Assembly (NCBI GenBank): GCA_958296295.1
Contig: OY282460.1
Coordinates: forward strand, 2,294,001-2,358,000
DNA from: an uncultured Pseudomonadales bacterium
Lineage (GTDB): Bacteria; Pseudomonadota; Gammaproteobacteria; Pseudomonadales; Azotimanducaceae
DNA length: 64,000 nucleotides
Direction of reading: 5' to 3'
Shown: positions 18,441 through 26,455 of the stretch, in pieces
Position numbering within the stretch: position 1 is the stretch's first letter
How the letters are laid out: each line of letters begins with the position of its first letter
Translations under genes and position numbers: made by a program
The notes under the pieces: generated by a model
The model's input: only the letters and a program-made list of their open reading frames with translations
Database searches by the model: none
What the model was told of the DNA's origin: nothing

Positions 18441-18464
18441 ATTTGTCGTACACCCTGGGCGGTC
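18441..18464. repeat. Right terminal inverted repeat and target duplication
   Basis: ATTTGTCGTACACCC at 18441-18455, the exact complement of the left end, then TGGGCGGTC at 18456-18464, the exact copy of the left flank. Confidence 0.9.
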
Positions 18465-18494
18465 GGCGCAAGTGCAACGCGCCGGGTGAGCAGG

Positions 18495-18500
18495 TATGAT
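18495..18500 (+). promoter_or_regulatory. -10 element TATGAT
   Basis: TATGAT followed by GCC, 31 bp before the bactofilin ATG, with a start site expected near 18507. The -35 is weak. It lies outside the transposable element, so the insertion displaced only sequence upstream of it. Confidence 0.4.
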
Positions 18501-18530
18501 GCCTACGTTCACAACCGAAGAGGTGCCGCC

Positions 18531-19076
18531 ATGTTCGAGAAACGCCGGGACACCAATGACCACGTCACCAGCCCGCTACAGTCGCAGAGCCCCGTTGCGT
18601 CCGCGTCCACCCCAAATCGCCCGGCTTCGCCGAAAGCCACCATCGGCCCCACGATCGTCGTCAACGGCAAGATCTCCGGCGACGAGGCCATGGTGATCGC
18701 GGGGCGTTGCGAGGGCAGCATCAGTCTGCCCCAGAACACGCTCACGATCTTGTCCGGCGGCCATGTGCGGGCGAATGTCGAGGCCAACGTGGTGGAGATC
18801 GAGGGTCAAGTGGAAGGCGATGTTGACGGCGTGGACAAGGTCGTCATCACGGCCACCGGACGCATGGAGGGCAACATCAAGGCGCCCCGCGTCATCCTCA
18901 ACGACGGTGCCAAGTTCAAGGGCAGCATCGATATGGATCCCGGCACAGCCGAAACCGCCAAGGCCGCGCCCAAACGCGTCACGCCGGACAAAGTGAAGCT
19001 CACCGGCGATGGTCGGCCTGTTGAAGTGGCTCGTCCACCACCGGCGGCCGCCAGTCGGCCGACGGGGCCGCGTTGA
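18531..19076 (+). CDS. Bactofilin
   Basis: 181 aa polymerising cytoskeletal protein. After a disordered 40-residue N-terminus comes the bactofilin beta-helix core: TIVVNGKISGDEAMVIAGRC, EGSISLPQNTLTILSGGHV and ANVVEIEGQVEGDVDGVDKV, then MEGNIKAPRVILNDGAKFKG. The C-terminus is Pro/Ala-rich. Bactofilins scaffold peptidoglycan or polar proteins and assemble without nucleotides. Start ATG 18531 has AGAGGTG upstream. The next gene begins 9 bp after the stop. Confidence 0.93.
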   Translation: MFEKRRDTNDHVTSPLQSQSPVASASTPNRPASPKATIGPTIVVNGKISGDEAMVIAGRCEGSISLPQNTLTILSGGHVRANVEANVVEIEGQVEGDVDGVDKVVITATGRMEGNIKAPRVILNDGAKFKGSIDMDPGTAETAKAAPKRVTPDKVKLTGDGRPVEVARPPPAAASRPTGPR

Positions 19077-19085
19077 GCCACGCTT

Positions 19086-19661
19086 TTGGCCGACCGTTTG
19101 GCGACGCGGCTGCTGCCGCTGGTTTTCGACGATCTCGATCTCAAGCGGCAACTGAACATCCTTGATGTCGGTGCCGCGACATCGGAGAGTGTGCGGTTCT
19201 TCAACCGCTACCACTGCCGTTTGCACTTCGCCGACTTGTTTGGCGAGACGGGTTACCGTCGGCAGCACCGGGATCGGCGGCGTCCGCACGAGACGGTTTT
19301 CGATCGGGTGTTCGACTTTCCGCACGGCACGTTGTTCGACATCTGCCTGTTCTGGGATTTCCTGAACTATTTGGACATGACGCTGTTGCGCGATCTGGCG
19401 CAGACCTTGCGCCGACACGTTCACGAGGGCACGCGGGCGCACGCCTTCGTGCCGTTCTCCAACGCGCTGCCGTTCCCGGGTATGCGCTTTGGGCTGGAGA
19501 ACGCGGAGGCGCTCGCCATCAAGACCGAACCGCCGCCGGCGCCGCACCCGCACACCAACAAGGTGATCGCCCGCAGTTTCTGGCCCTTTTTCGTCAGTCG
19601 GGCCACGCTGCTCGACGAGAATCGGCAAGAACTGTTCCTGGAGGTGCGGCTGGACGCCTGA
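19086..19661 (+). CDS. Putative class I SAM-dependent methyltransferase-like protein
   Basis: 191 aa. LNILDVGAATSESVRFFNRY looks like motif I of a class I methyltransferase, followed by CRLHFADLFGETGY (motif II-like acidic strand end) and LFDICLFWDFLNYLD (motif IV-like). No substrate-specific motif is recognised. The start is probably TTG 19086, because no in-frame ATG or GTG gives the full domain; this is uncertain. It follows bactofilin by 9 bp and is likely co-transcribed. Confidence 0.6.
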   Translation: MADRLATRLLPLVFDDLDLKRQLNILDVGAATSESVRFFNRYHCRLHFADLFGETGYRRQHRDRRRPHETVFDRVFDFPHGTLFDICLFWDFLNYLDMTLLRDLAQTLRRHVHEGTRAHAFVPFSNALPFPGMRFGLENAEALAIKTEPPPAPHPHTNKVIARSFWPFFVSRATLLDENRQELFLEVRLDA

Positions 19662-19665
19662 AGAG

Positions 19666-19689
19666 TCCGCGCCCGGCGAACGGCGCGGA
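19666..19689. terminator. Hairpin between convergent genes
   Basis: TCCGCGCC - CGGCGAAC - GGCGCGGA, a perfect eight-base stem sitting between the methyltransferase-like stop and the histidine-kinase stop. It lacks a T-run, so termination would be weak or factor-assisted. Confidence 0.4.
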
Positions 19690-19691
19690 GC

Positions 19692-21914
19692 CTAGGAGGC
19701 CGCGCCGTTCCCGGCGGCCCACTCGCGAAGCCGGGCGGCCCGGCCCGCGCCGTCGGCCTCGGTGTCCACAACCGGCAGGTGTACGACCACCGCGACCCCG
19801 GAGCCGTCCGGCAGGTTCGCGGCCCGCGCCGAGCCGCCGTGCTGCTCGGCGATCACGCGCACGACGTAGAGGCCCAAACCGAAGTGGGGCCGCTTGGCGG
19901 GCGCGCGGCGGGAGACCAGCGATTCGAACAGCGCGTTCGGCTCGGCGGGCAGCAAAGGCCCGCGGTTCGCCACCACCACGCGCCATTGGCCGCGCAGCAC
20001 GTCGAAACGCACCGTGATGGGGGTGTTCGGACGGTGGAAGTCCACCGCGTTGTCGATGAGTTTGTCGAGCATTTGTTCGATACGGTAGTCGGCGACTTCC
20101 GCGTAGACGGGGCCGGGCGCGCTGTGGAAGTCGAAGTGCTGTTCCCCGTGGGTGGTTCGGCAATTGCGCACGTAGCTGGCCACGAGGCCCTGCACGTCGA
20201 CGATCTCCAAATCCTCGGACGTGAGCGAGTCCTCCAGGTTGGCGGCGTCGGTCAGGTTCTGCACGATGAGGCCGATTCGCAGCACGGCCCGCTTGGCGCT
20301 TTCCATGTACCTGCCGCCCGGCCGCTGCGCGCCATCGCCCGACAGATGCTCCAACGATGTTGTCAAAGTATTGAGCGGATTGTGTATTTCGTGGCGCAGC
20401 GTGCGCGGCATGGTGCGCACGAAGGCGTGGTGCCTGTCCAGGCGGGCGAGCATTCCGGCGACGCTGCGCGCGAGATCGCCGATTTCGTCGGTGGCCCGGG
20501 TCTGCGCGCCCAAGTTGGTGGCCCGCAAGCGGCCTTGCTCGTCGATCGCGGCGGCGGCGGCTCGGCCCAAGCCGCGGATGCGCCAGGTCAGCCTTCCGGC
20601 GAAGGCGATCAGGAACATGGGCACGACGACCATGCTGGCCAGCGCCACCAGCGCGATCTGATCCATCGCCTCGCGGCGGAAGGCCAGAATGTCGTTGATG
20701 TTCTGTTCCACCGCCACCATGCCGATCGGGGCGTCCGCGTCGGACACGATGGGATGGCCGGCCAAGATCGTCTGCACGCCCTGGGCGCGCCGCCGGAGCG
20801 CCACCGATTCCCCGGCCAGCGCCCTTTCGAACACGCGGGCTTCGACATCCGCCGGTTCCTGCGCACCCGGCTGGGCCGGCGCGTCGCCGGCCCAACGCCA
20901 CACTTTTTCTTTGGCGGCGCCCAAGGCTTCGCCGAGCGCGGTCGGCCAGCCGAGCACGCGCAACTGCCAAGACATCGCCGGCGGATCGTCCGCGGTCCTG
21001 TAGCTGCCGTTCTTGGCGCGCACGCGACGTTCGGTGTCGAGGACGCGCACTTCCATGTCGATGCGGGCGAGCCGCTCCAGGATGTTCGACAGTTCCGGCG
21101 AGCGAAACGCCAGCAAGAAGCTGTCGGCGCGGGTGTGCGTGGCGGCACGGATCGTGCGCGTGTCCTCGTCGTCCACGTCCACGAACGACATGGCGAAATA
21201 GCGGCGCGAGCCGAGCAGGGAGAACGGCAGGCGCAACTCCACGGCGTAGCCGCCCGGGGTTTCCCGCAGGAAACCCCGTACGGCGCTCTCGGGCGGGCCG
21301 AATTGCGCGAATCGCCAGTTGTCGTCCATGCGGTACGCGGTGGTGTCGCCGGTTGCCGCAAGAGTCACCGTGATGCGGCCGTCCTCGCCGTCCGGCATGA
21401 TGAAGGCGATGCGCACTTGATCGGCGTTGTCCAAACGCAACACCGCGGGATCCCGGTACACCCGGACGTCGTCCTCGATCGCCAAATAGGCGTAGAGCAT
21501 GTCCGCCCGGGTGCCAAGCGTGAGGTCGAAGGCGCCGTCGCCTTCGCCGCCGAAGCGCATGGGCGGCCCGGCCTGCTCGCCCCAGTCCGCCAGTGCGCCG
21601 TCGATCCGCGGCTGCCTTTGGATGGGCCTCGCCTCCAACGTCGCGTATTCGCCGATGTTCACGGGCAAGTCGGCGAAGAGATCGTCGCGACCGGTGAAGG
21701 AGAGGGCGATGTTCTCGGCGATGCGGCGCTGCTTTTCGGCCTGCGACTGCACCGACCAGCGCTCCATCTCCGCAAGCAGCACGGAGGAGAGCACCGGCAC
21801 CACCACAAGCGCTAGCGGCAGGCCGAGCAAAGCCAATTTGGTGCCAAGGCGAGGCCCGCGCAGGCCGCCCTTGGCATCCCCTCGCACGGCGGGTTCCTTA
21901 AGCGCCCCGGCCAT
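19692..21914 (-). CDS. Sensor histidine kinase with extracytoplasmic carbohydrate-binding-like domain
   Basis: 740 aa. An N-terminal transmembrane helix (LGLPLALVVVPVLSSVLLA) is followed by a periplasmic region starting PRIDGALADWGEQAG, a CBM9-like fold signature. A second helix lies near residues 420-445, then a HAMP-like linker. The H-box is TLRHEIHNPLNTLTTSLEHL with phosphoacceptor His508, the N-box LIDNAVDFHRPN and the G-box FGLGLYVVRVIAEQHGG. The G1 aspartate position reads ANRGPLLP. The domain plan and partner resemble the histidine kinase of the proteobacterial dedicated sortase system, but no sortase is in the window. It lies 44 bp after its response regulator. Confidence 0.85.
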   Translation of the reverse strand: MAGALKEPAVRGDAKGGLRGPRLGTKLALLGLPLALVVVPVLSSVLLAEMERWSVQSQAEKQRRIAENIALSFTGRDDLFADLPVNIGEYATLEARPIQRQPRIDGALADWGEQAGPPMRFGGEGDGAFDLTLGTRADMLYAYLAIEDDVRVYRDPAVLRLDNADQVRIAFIMPDGEDGRITVTLAATGDTTAYRMDDNWRFAQFGPPESAVRGFLRETPGGYAVELRLPFSLLGSRRYFAMSFVDVDDEDTRTIRAATHTRADSFLLAFRSPELSNILERLARIDMEVRVLDTERRVRAKNGSYRTADDPPAMSWQLRVLGWPTALGEALGAAKEKVWRWAGDAPAQPGAQEPADVEARVFERALAGESVALRRRAQGVQTILAGHPIVSDADAPIGMVAVEQNINDILAFRREAMDQIALVALASMVVVPMFLIAFAGRLTWRIRGLGRAAAAAIDEQGRLRATNLGAQTRATDEIGDLARSVAGMLARLDRHHAFVRTMPRTLRHEIHNPLNTLTTSLEHLSGDGAQRPGGRYMESAKRAVLRIGLIVQNLTDAANLEDSLTSEDLEIVDVQGLVASYVRNCRTTHGEQHFDFHSAPGPVYAEVADYRIEQMLDKLIDNAVDFHRPNTPITVRFDVLRGQWRVVVANRGPLLPAEPNALFESLVSRRAPAKRPHFGLGLYVVRVIAEQHGGSARAANLPDGSGVAVVVHLPVVDTEADGAGRAARLREWAAGNGAAS

Positions 21915-21958
21915 TGGGTGCGGCCACTGGCGGCCCGGTGTTCACGTCAGGCGGTCGG

Positions 21959-22651
21959 TTACGGCGTCCAGCGGTAGCCGAACCCGTACTCGCTCTTGAT
22001 GCAACCGAACCCTTGATCGACCCGTTCGAACTTCTTGCGGATGTTGCGCATGTGGGTGTTGATGGTGTTGTGCGTCACCACCGATTGCTGCGTGGCGTTC
22101 ATCAAACTCTTGTAGCTCACGGCATGGTCCGGCGTGCGCAGCAGTTTCTCCAACATGCGGAACTCGGTGCGGGAAAGAACGATGCGTTCGCCGCGCCATG
22201 AGACCAGAAGCGCTTCCTTGTTCAGCAACAGTTCGCCGTATCGCTTGGCGCTGTCGCTCTGCTCCACGTTGAGGCGCACTTCGTTTATGCGCAGCAACGA
22301 GGAGATGCGTTCCGCCAGATAGTCCAGCGAGATGGGCTTGGATTGGTAGTCCCAAGCGCCCAGACGCAGGCCGGAGATGCGATCCACTTCCTTGATGCGC
22401 TCGGTGAGGAAGATCACCGGCAGCGTGGGATCGCGCGCCAAAAGCGTGCGGCACAGTTCGAACCCCGCGTCCACTCCGTCGCCGAGCACGATGTCCAGCA
22501 CGGCGAGATCCGGCATTTGCGCGTCGAAGCCTTCGAGCGCCTCTCTCTTGCTGGCGTAGGCCGCTACTTGGTAACCCTTGCCGAGAATCGCCTCCACATA
22601 GTTCGAGCGCTGATCGGGATCGTCCTCAACGATGGCAATGAGCTTTTGCAT
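21959..22651 (-). CDS. Response regulator, OmpR-like, dedicated-sortase-system type
   Basis: 230 aa. Receiver: acidic pair IVEDDPDQ, phosphoacceptor D53 (LAVLDIVLGDG), T in VIFLTERIKE and K in YQSKPISLDYL. The C-terminal winged helix ends NTINTHMRNIRKKFERVDQG then YGFGYRW, an OmpR-family recognition helix. FELCRTLLARDPTLPVIFLT and the HNTINTH helix resemble PdsR-type regulators. The start is ATG 22651. A TACAAT -10 six bases before it suggests a leaderless transcript. It is first in an operon with the kinase. Confidence 0.9.
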   Translation of the reverse strand: MQKLIAIVEDDPDQRSNYVEAILGKGYQVAAYASKREALEGFDAQMPDLAVLDIVLGDGVDAGFELCRTLLARDPTLPVIFLTERIKEVDRISGLRLGAWDYQSKPISLDYLAERISSLLRINEVRLNVEQSDSAKRYGELLLNKEALLVSWRGERIVLSRTEFRMLEKLLRTPDHAVSYKSLMNATQQSVVTHNTINTHMRNIRKKFERVDQGFGCIKSEYGFGYRWTP

Positions 22652-22657
22652 GAGGGC

Positions 22658-22663
22658 ATTGTA
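22658..22663 (-). promoter_or_regulatory. -10 element TACAAT directly before a start codon
   Basis: Minus-strand TACAAT, then GCCCTC, then the ATG of the response regulator. The predicted start site coincides with the A of the ATG (leaderless). Confidence 0.45.
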
Positions 22664-22849
22664 ACGCCAGCGCTTCTTGGCGGACGCGAGGAGTCGGGCG
22701 ACGCCCCGTTTGGCCGACAGGCCGCGCCTTTCGCCAGAGTAAAATAGGCCCGCGAGTCGTTGCCGCATCAAGCGGCCGCGCCCCGCTGGCGCGCTCGCGG
22801 CCTGTGGAGAAACGAACTGCCTTCCAGCGAGTCCGCCAAAACCGAGGCG

Positions 22850-23404
22850 ATGCGGGGGCCTGGCCGCATCGTATGCGCGACGGGTCCGGAGTGCGCCGGC
22901 AAAACCACGTTGTGCCGCGAACTGGCGGAGCGCTTGCGCGCGCCGTGGCTTGCCGAGCACGCCCGGGATTACTTGCAGGGTCGCGCCAGCTACGACGAGA
23001 GGGACTTGGCGGCAATCGCCCGGGAGCAGGCCCGCCTTGAGACGGAACTGCTGGGTCGCGCGCCGCGCGTCGTTCTCGACACGGATCTCAGCGTGATTCT
23101 CATCTGGTGGCGGGCGAAGTTCGGCCCCGCGCCCGGCTGGCTCGAGCACGCCTTCGCCAATGCGCCCCGGCGCCTCTACCTGCTGTGTCGGCCGGATCTG
23201 CCGTTTCAGCCCGACCCTTTGCGCGAGTCGGGCGGCGATGGCCGCCATCTGCAACGTCTTTTCAACGACTATCGACGCCTTCTCTTCGACCACGGCGCGC
23301 CTTTCGTGGAAGTCCAAGGCGCCGGCGAGGAGCGGTTTCAGCAGGCGCAACGGGCGGCGGCGTCCTGGTTCGCCCAGGGTGCTCCGCCAATGCCGATGGG
23401 CTGA
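22850..23404 (+). CDS. P-loop ATPase/kinase of the NadR C-terminal (AAA_28) type
   Basis: 184 aa from ATG 22850; earlier in-frame starts exist at 22760 and 22804. Walker A is ATGPECAGKTTLCREL, followed by EHARDYL, the conserved YLQG.ASYDE loop seen in NadR ribosylnicotinamide-kinase domains, and VLDTDLSVILIWWRAKFG (Walker B-like). LLCRPDLPFQPDPLRE then GDGRHLQRLF follows, and a C-terminal V-x-G-A-G-E loop completes it. The likely reaction is phosphorylation of a nucleoside-type metabolite such as nicotinamide riboside. A plus-strand TAAAAT at 22740 may be its -10. Confidence 0.7.
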   Translation: MRGPGRIVCATGPECAGKTTLCRELAERLRAPWLAEHARDYLQGRASYDERDLAAIAREQARLETELLGRAPRVVLDTDLSVILIWWRAKFGPAPGWLEHAFANAPRRLYLLCRPDLPFQPDPLRESGGDGRHLQRLFNDYRRLLFDHGAPFVEVQGAGEERFQQAQRAAASWFAQGAPPMPMG

Positions 23405-23438
23405 ACTCCAGCCCAAACGCCCAGACGTCCGGTGTCGG

Positions 23439-24257
23439 CTATTGCTCTTGGGCGCAAATGAACGCGGCTTGGCGCATGACTTTCGCTTGGGTTCGAATCT
23501 CCTCGCGATCGTTGCCGGTGGCGATCTGGGCCGCGGCCCAGGCGTGCTCGCGCAAGAAGAACACCGTGGCGGTCTCCCGCAGATGCCGAGCGTCCGCCGG
23601 CGCGTCGCCGCCGGCGCTCTGGTACGCGGCACGGCACGCCTCGACGTCGGCGAAGAGCCAACCCAGGCCGATGCCCAAGTTCACGACATCGAACATCGGG
23701 TCGTTGTCGCCCGCCATTTCCCAATCGAGCGTGCGGGGGCCTGTGGCGCCGCGCACGACGTTCCACGGATTGAGATCGTTGTGGCAGCCGGTGCGGACTC
23801 TCGGCGTCCAACGCAACTCGCGCACCAGCGTCGCCAGCGCGGGATCCGCCCCGCCGGCGGCGCCCAGCAGCGAGTTGATTTCCGCCAGCACGTCGTAGTC
23901 GCGAACGCCGGTCGGTATTTGCCGATGCAGGTCCGCCAAGTAGGCGCCGGCCTCGGCCGGCGCCGGGGGCGCGTCCGCGAAAGTCGGCCCGTCTATCCAT
24001 AGCGTCATCAGATGCCCGCGTTCGGCATCGTGCGCCACCACTTGCGGCGCCGCGGCGATCGCCAGGTAGTCGCGTTCGCCGGGCGGCGGCGGCCGGCGCG
24101 CGATCCGCAGGGCGTGGACGCGGCCATCCACCACCACGCGGTAGTTGCGGTTGTTGTAGCCGCTCGGCACGTAGTCGACGGCGTCGATGGCGCGTTCCCG
24201 CCAAGCTGGCATCAAGGCGCGGGCCACGGCGGCGGCTTGGGCCTCCTGTTCGTTCAT
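23439..24257 (-). CDS. Choline/thiamine-kinase-like phosphotransferase
   Basis: 272 aa APH-fold kinase. Seen: SGYNNRNYRVVVDGRVHALR (nucleotide loop and strand), the Brenner motif CHNDLNPWNVV with catalytic Asp, and TLDWEMAGDNDPMFDVVNLG (metal-binding Asp; the DxEYAG-like signature of choline/ethanolamine kinases). It probably phosphorylates choline, ethanolamine or thiamine; the sequence does not decide which. Start ATG 24257 (MNEQEAQ). Convergent with the NadR-like gene and divergent from the ferritin-like gene. Confidence 0.8.
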   Translation of the reverse strand: MNEQEAQAAAVARALMPAWRERAIDAVDYVPSGYNNRNYRVVVDGRVHALRIARRPPPPGERDYLAIAAAPQVVAHDAERGHLMTLWIDGPTFADAPPAPAEAGAYLADLHRQIPTGVRDYDVLAEINSLLGAAGGADPALATLVRELRWTPRVRTGCHNDLNPWNVVRGATGPRTLDWEMAGDNDPMFDVVNLGIGLGWLFADVEACRAAYQSAGGDAPADARHLRETATVFFLREHAWAAAQIATGNDREEIRTQAKVMRQAAFICAQEQ

Positions 24258-24350
24258 GGCCGGCGAAACTCTCCCGTAGCCCGTGCGGTTGTCAACCCCC
24301 ATACCTCAAGCCCTCAAGCCTTGGAGTGCGCAACCGAAGAGCGCCAAGCG

Positions 24351-24356
24351 TACAAT
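24351..24356 (+). promoter_or_regulatory. -10 element TACAAT
   Basis: TACAAT 42 bp before the ATG of the diiron protein. It gives a leader of about 35 nt that contains GGGAGG before the ATG. Confidence 0.4.
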
Positions 24357-24397
24357 TCGCCAGCAGACAAACGCTCTAAACGAGAAGGGAGGCGACC

Positions 24398-25513
24398 ATG
24401 GACATCCGCTACGTCGACGCCGCGCCGCGCAAACTCACCCGTTTCGATCCCCAAGTGTCGTTGCCTGACGAGACGGTGGAACATGTCGCCGAGATTTTTC
24501 GCACACCGCTTGATGGCGCGTACAACTGGGACTACGAGGCGGTGGACAACCGCATCCGCCGCCTGTACGAACTCGGCAAGCAATTGAACTGGAACGCTTC
24601 CACGGACGTCGACTGGACGCAGACGCCGAACATCGGCGACCCGAGGCGGGGCCCGCGCAACATCGCCCGGCTTGAAGAAGCCGTCGCCCGGTTCCCGTGG
24701 AACGGCTACGCGCCGTTCGACGCGCTGCCTTTCGAACGCAAGATCGATTACATCCGCCACGATCAGTCGTGGGCGCTGTCGCAGTTCCTGCACGGGGAGC
24801 AGGGCGCGCTGCTGGTCGCGTCGCAGCTGGCCTCCTGCGCGCCAAGTTTCAACGCCAAGCTGTACGCGGCGTCGCAAACCTTCGACGAGGCGCGGCATGT
24901 GGAAGTGTTCAACCGCTACCTGCGCACCAAGGTGGGCTTCACCTATCCGGTCACCAGCGGCCTCAAGGCCCTGCTGGACAAGATCCTGACGGACGAACGC
25001 TGGGACCTCAAGTTCATCGGCATGCAGATCATCCTGGAAGGCTTGGCGCTGGCCGCGTTCCACACCCGGCGCAACGAAAGCGATGATCCGGTGCTCCGCG
25101 ACCTCTTGTATCTGGTGATCCGGGACGAGGCGCGGCACGTCACCTTCGGCGTGAACTACCTGGAGGAGTTCGTCGCCACGCTTTCGCAGGAGGAACGCGA
25201 AGAGCGCGCCGAGTTCGCCTACCAGGCGTGCATCGTGAGCCGCGACCGGCTGATCGGCAACGACGTGTTCCGGCAATTCGGTTGGGACGTGGACCACGCC
25301 CGCGGCGCTTTGGTTGAACGCGGATTGAACGCGGACTTCCTGAACATGCTCTACGCGCGCGTCATTCCCAACCTCAAGCGCATCGGCCTGCTCACCGACC
25401 GGGTGCGGCCGAAGTTCGAGGAAATGGGCGTGCTGGACTTCGAGAACTTGACGACGGACGGCGACATCGACTGGCGGGCGCTGGAGCAGCCGCTCGAACC
25501 CGCCGACGCCTGA
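24398..25513 (+). CDS. Ferritin-like diiron protein
   Basis: 371 aa, all-helical. Two glutamate-plus-ExxH sets typical of diiron four-helix bundles are seen: LHGEQGALLVASQL with FDEARHVEVFNRYL, then ILEGLALAAFH with RDEARHVTFGVNYL. This is the R2/AurF-like ferritin superfamily, whose members hydroxylate, N-oxygenate or desaturate small substrates. The substrate is unknown. GGGAGG stands seven bases before ATG 24398. It is flanked by an unrelated kinase and a deacetylase-family gene. Confidence 0.85.
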   Translation: MDIRYVDAAPRKLTRFDPQVSLPDETVEHVAEIFRTPLDGAYNWDYEAVDNRIRRLYELGKQLNWNASTDVDWTQTPNIGDPRRGPRNIARLEEAVARFPWNGYAPFDALPFERKIDYIRHDQSWALSQFLHGEQGALLVASQLASCAPSFNAKLYAASQTFDEARHVEVFNRYLRTKVGFTYPVTSGLKALLDKILTDERWDLKFIGMQIILEGLALAAFHTRRNESDDPVLRDLLYLVIRDEARHVTFGVNYLEEFVATLSQEEREERAEFAYQACIVSRDRLIGNDVFRQFGWDVDHARGALVERGLNADFLNMLYARVIPNLKRIGLLTDRVRPKFEEMGVLDFENLTTDGDIDWRALEQPLEPADA

Positions 25514-25534
25514 GTTCGATCGGCGCCCGGGAGG

Positions 25535-26455
25535 TCAACCCGCCAGCGCCGAAACATGCGCCGCGGCGCTGCCCGCCAACGCGCCCAGGTGGTAGCCGCC
25601 TTCAAGTATCGAGACCACGCGGCCGGCCGCGTGTTGCGTCGCCGCGGCGACGATCAACCCGGTCACCCACGCGAAATCGTCCTCCGCCAGCAAGAGGTCG
25701 CCAAGCGGATCCTTGGCATGGGCGTCGAAGCCGGCGGAAACCACGATCAGCGCCGGCCGAAAGGCGTCGATGGCCGGTAGCCAATCACGCTCCACGGCTT
25801 TGCGAAAGGCCGCGCCGTCGGTGCCGGCCGACAATGGCGTGCACACGATGTTGGGCTGGCTCACGTCCTGCAGGCGGTAGGGGTAGTGTGGAAACTGGAA
25901 ACTGGAGCACACGAGCACGCGCGGGTCGTGCATGAACGCGGCGACGGTGCCGTTGCCGTGGTGGACGTCGAAATCCAGGATCGCCACGCGGTCGACGTCC
26001 GGCCACGTCAAGGCGTGCGCCGCCGCTACCGCGGCGCCGTTCAGAAAGCAGAAACCCATCGCGGTGGCTTGTTCGGCGTGATGGCCCGGCGGTCGCACCG
26101 CGCAAAAGGCGCGCTTCGGCCCCGCGGCGCCGAGCACCAGATCGACGCCGGCCACGGCGGCGCCCGCCACCGCTTGGGCGGCGCGCAGCGAATGCCGGCC
26201 GAGGGCGGTGTCCGCGTCCAAACGCACGAGGCCGGCGGCCGGCGTTAGTCGCCGCAACGACTCCAAGTAGCTCGCGCCGTGGACGCGGGCGAGCTGCTCG
26301 CGGGTGGCCAGCGGCGCGTCCATCATCTCCAAGTCGTCGGCCAGCCCGGTTTCGCGGAGATGATCCAGCACCGCGGCGAGGCGGGCCGGGCGTTCGGGGT
26401 GGCCCGGTTGCATCTCGTGCGCCAGACAGGCGGCGTGGGTGATGAGGGCGGTCAT
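25535..26455 (-). CDS. Histone-deacetylase-family amidohydrolase
   Basis: 306 aa zinc amidohydrolase. Seen: AVRPPGHHAEQATAMGFCFL (catalytic tandem histidines), ILDFDVHHGNGT (zinc Asp and His) and SAGFDAHAKDPLGDL (second zinc Asp). In bacteria such proteins act on acetylated polyamines, acetoin-related compounds or protein lysines. Start ATG 26455 overlaps the ankyrin gene stop (ATGA). Likely the last gene of an operon running from the MalT-like regulator through the ankyrin protein. Confidence 0.9.
   Translation of the reverse strand: MTALITHAACLAHEMQPGHPERPARLAAVLDHLRETGLADDLEMMDAPLATREQLARVHGASYLESLRRLTPAAGLVRLDADTALGRHSLRAAQAVAGAAVAGVDLVLGAAGPKRAFCAVRPPGHHAEQATAMGFCFLNGAAVAAAHALTWPDVDRVAILDFDVHHGNGTVAAFMHDPRVLVCSSFQFPHYPYRLQDVSQPNIVCTPLSAGTDGAAFRKAVERDWLPAIDAFRPALIVVSAGFDAHAKDPLGDLLLAEDDFAWVTGLIVAAATQHAAGRVVSILEGGYHLGALAGSAAAHVSALAG

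Larger units (their letters stand above)
16096..18455. mobile_element. Non-autonomous ISKra4-like element carrying a passenger gene
   Basis: 2360 bp bounded by perfect 15-bp inverted repeats (GGGTGTACGACAAAT and its complement at 18441-18455) and flanked by a perfect 9-bp direct repeat TGGGCGGTC (16087-16095, 18456-18464). GGG ends and 9-bp duplications fit what I recall of the ISKra4 family. Inside, on the minus strand, is a broken transposase whose C-terminal half is ISKra4-like and is joined to an IS21 istB fragment. Then come a plus-strand SPOR-domain tail and an intact DUF481 gene. A ribosome-binding site and ATG at 18267 may be the remains of the original transposase start. It needs a transposase in trans to move. 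Confidence 0.85.

Noticed and set aside
19779..21815. 678-codon plus-strand open frame
   Set aside because: Antisense to the histidine kinase; no motif.
23482..23500. GGGTTCGAATC resembling a tRNA T-arm
   Set aside because: Lies within the choline-kinase-like coding sequence and lacks acceptor, D-arm and anticodon stems.
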